This document shows positions 63,914-64,000 of a DNA stretch of 64,000 nt, piece after piece. Numbering within the stretch: position 1 is the first letter of the stretch; every line of letters begins with the position of its first letter. Made by a program: the position numbers and the translations under genes. This DNA comes from an uncultured Clostridia bacterium (lineage in GTDB: Bacteria > Bacillota > Clostridia > Christensenellales > Pumilibacteraceae). The notes under the pieces are model-generated. The model was not told where the DNA came from. It searched no databases and saw nothing but the letters and a program-made list of their open reading frames with translations. The DNA is taken from NCBI GenBank assembly GCA_947086925.1, contig CAMUAL010000003.1, positions 15,502 through 79,501 of the forward strand. Direction: 5' to 3'.

Positions 63914-64000
63914 AAACACAATCGCAATATAAAAAACGCAACCGTAAAGGGGCGGTGTCATAGGGATTATTTAATTTCTAAGAGAGACGGTATAGCAGAA

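Overview
The window is one contiguous piece of a bacterial chromosome. It most resembles a fermentative anaerobic member of the Bacillota (Clostridia-like, possibly an uncultured gut lineage). Reasons: pyruvate formate-lyase with its activase, Pta-AckA, pyruvate kinase, a second glycyl radical enzyme in a microcompartment, strong AGGAGG-type ribosome binding sites, and promoters close to TTGACA-N17-TATAAT, often with an upstream TGn. Genus-level placement is not possible from sequence reading alone. No rRNA, tRNA, IS element, phage gene or CRISPR array was seen.

Layout. 1-5.3 kb: the 3' end of uvrB, then uvrA, a GT4 glycosyltransferase and a CmpB-type membrane protein. 5.3-11.6 kb (minus strand): one giant exported protein of 2082 residues with an Ala-rich helical tail. 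11.9-23 kb: a CtpE-like P-type ATPase with a possible leaderless promoter, a GH2-family protein that lacks its acid/base Glu, pflB-pflA, fabZ, a PfoR-type membrane protein and a CDF metal exporter. 23-29.2 kb: a hypothetical protein, homoserine O-acetyltransferase, pyruvate kinase, a two-component system and a nucleoside-hydrolase-like protein. 29.2-29.7 kb: a roughly 500-base non-coding stretch with hairpins, terminators and a repeat-like element. 29.7-37.3 kb: rpoB-rpoC. 37.3-45.9 kb: tilS, a tRNA/rRNA methyltransferase pair, a degenerate ABC-like protein, an MntP/YtaF-like protein, pta-ackA and two tandem paralogous membrane proteins.

46-60.6 kb is the most interesting part: a complete glycyl-radical-enzyme microcompartment (GRM) locus of the fucose/rhamnose to 1,2-propanediol type. 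It encodes a B12-independent propanediol/glycerol-dehydratase-type glycyl radical enzyme and its activase, a class II aldolase, a GlcG/PduO-C-type protein, a CoA-acylating aldehyde dehydrogenase, a zinc alcohol dehydrogenase, PduL, a PduS/RnfC-like flavo-iron-sulfur protein, five hexameric-type shell proteins, one pentameric vertex protein, a PduT-like tandem shell protein and a DeoR regulator. Five enzymes carry terminal amphipathic helices that look like encapsulation peptides. Two consensus promoters in the locus share a repeated ACCACA/TGTGGT motif. The inferred route is deoxysugar-1-phosphate to DHAP plus lactaldehyde, then 1,2-propanediol, propionaldehyde, propionyl-CoA and propionyl phosphate, with propanol as the redox sink. 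No acyl kinase lies in the locus, but pta-ackA is 2 kb upstream.

The locus ends with a ParA-type ATPase followed by a 78-residue basic, low-complexity protein. Its N-terminus resembles the ParA-activating tail of ParB-type partners. This pair is my best candidate for a little-described system: a two-protein device that spaces or segregates glycyl-radical microcompartments, analogous to the carboxysome McdA/McdB pair. Downstream are malQ, an uncharacterised membrane protein and a metallo-beta-lactamase-fold hydrolase. The last 87 bases hold no recognisable gene.
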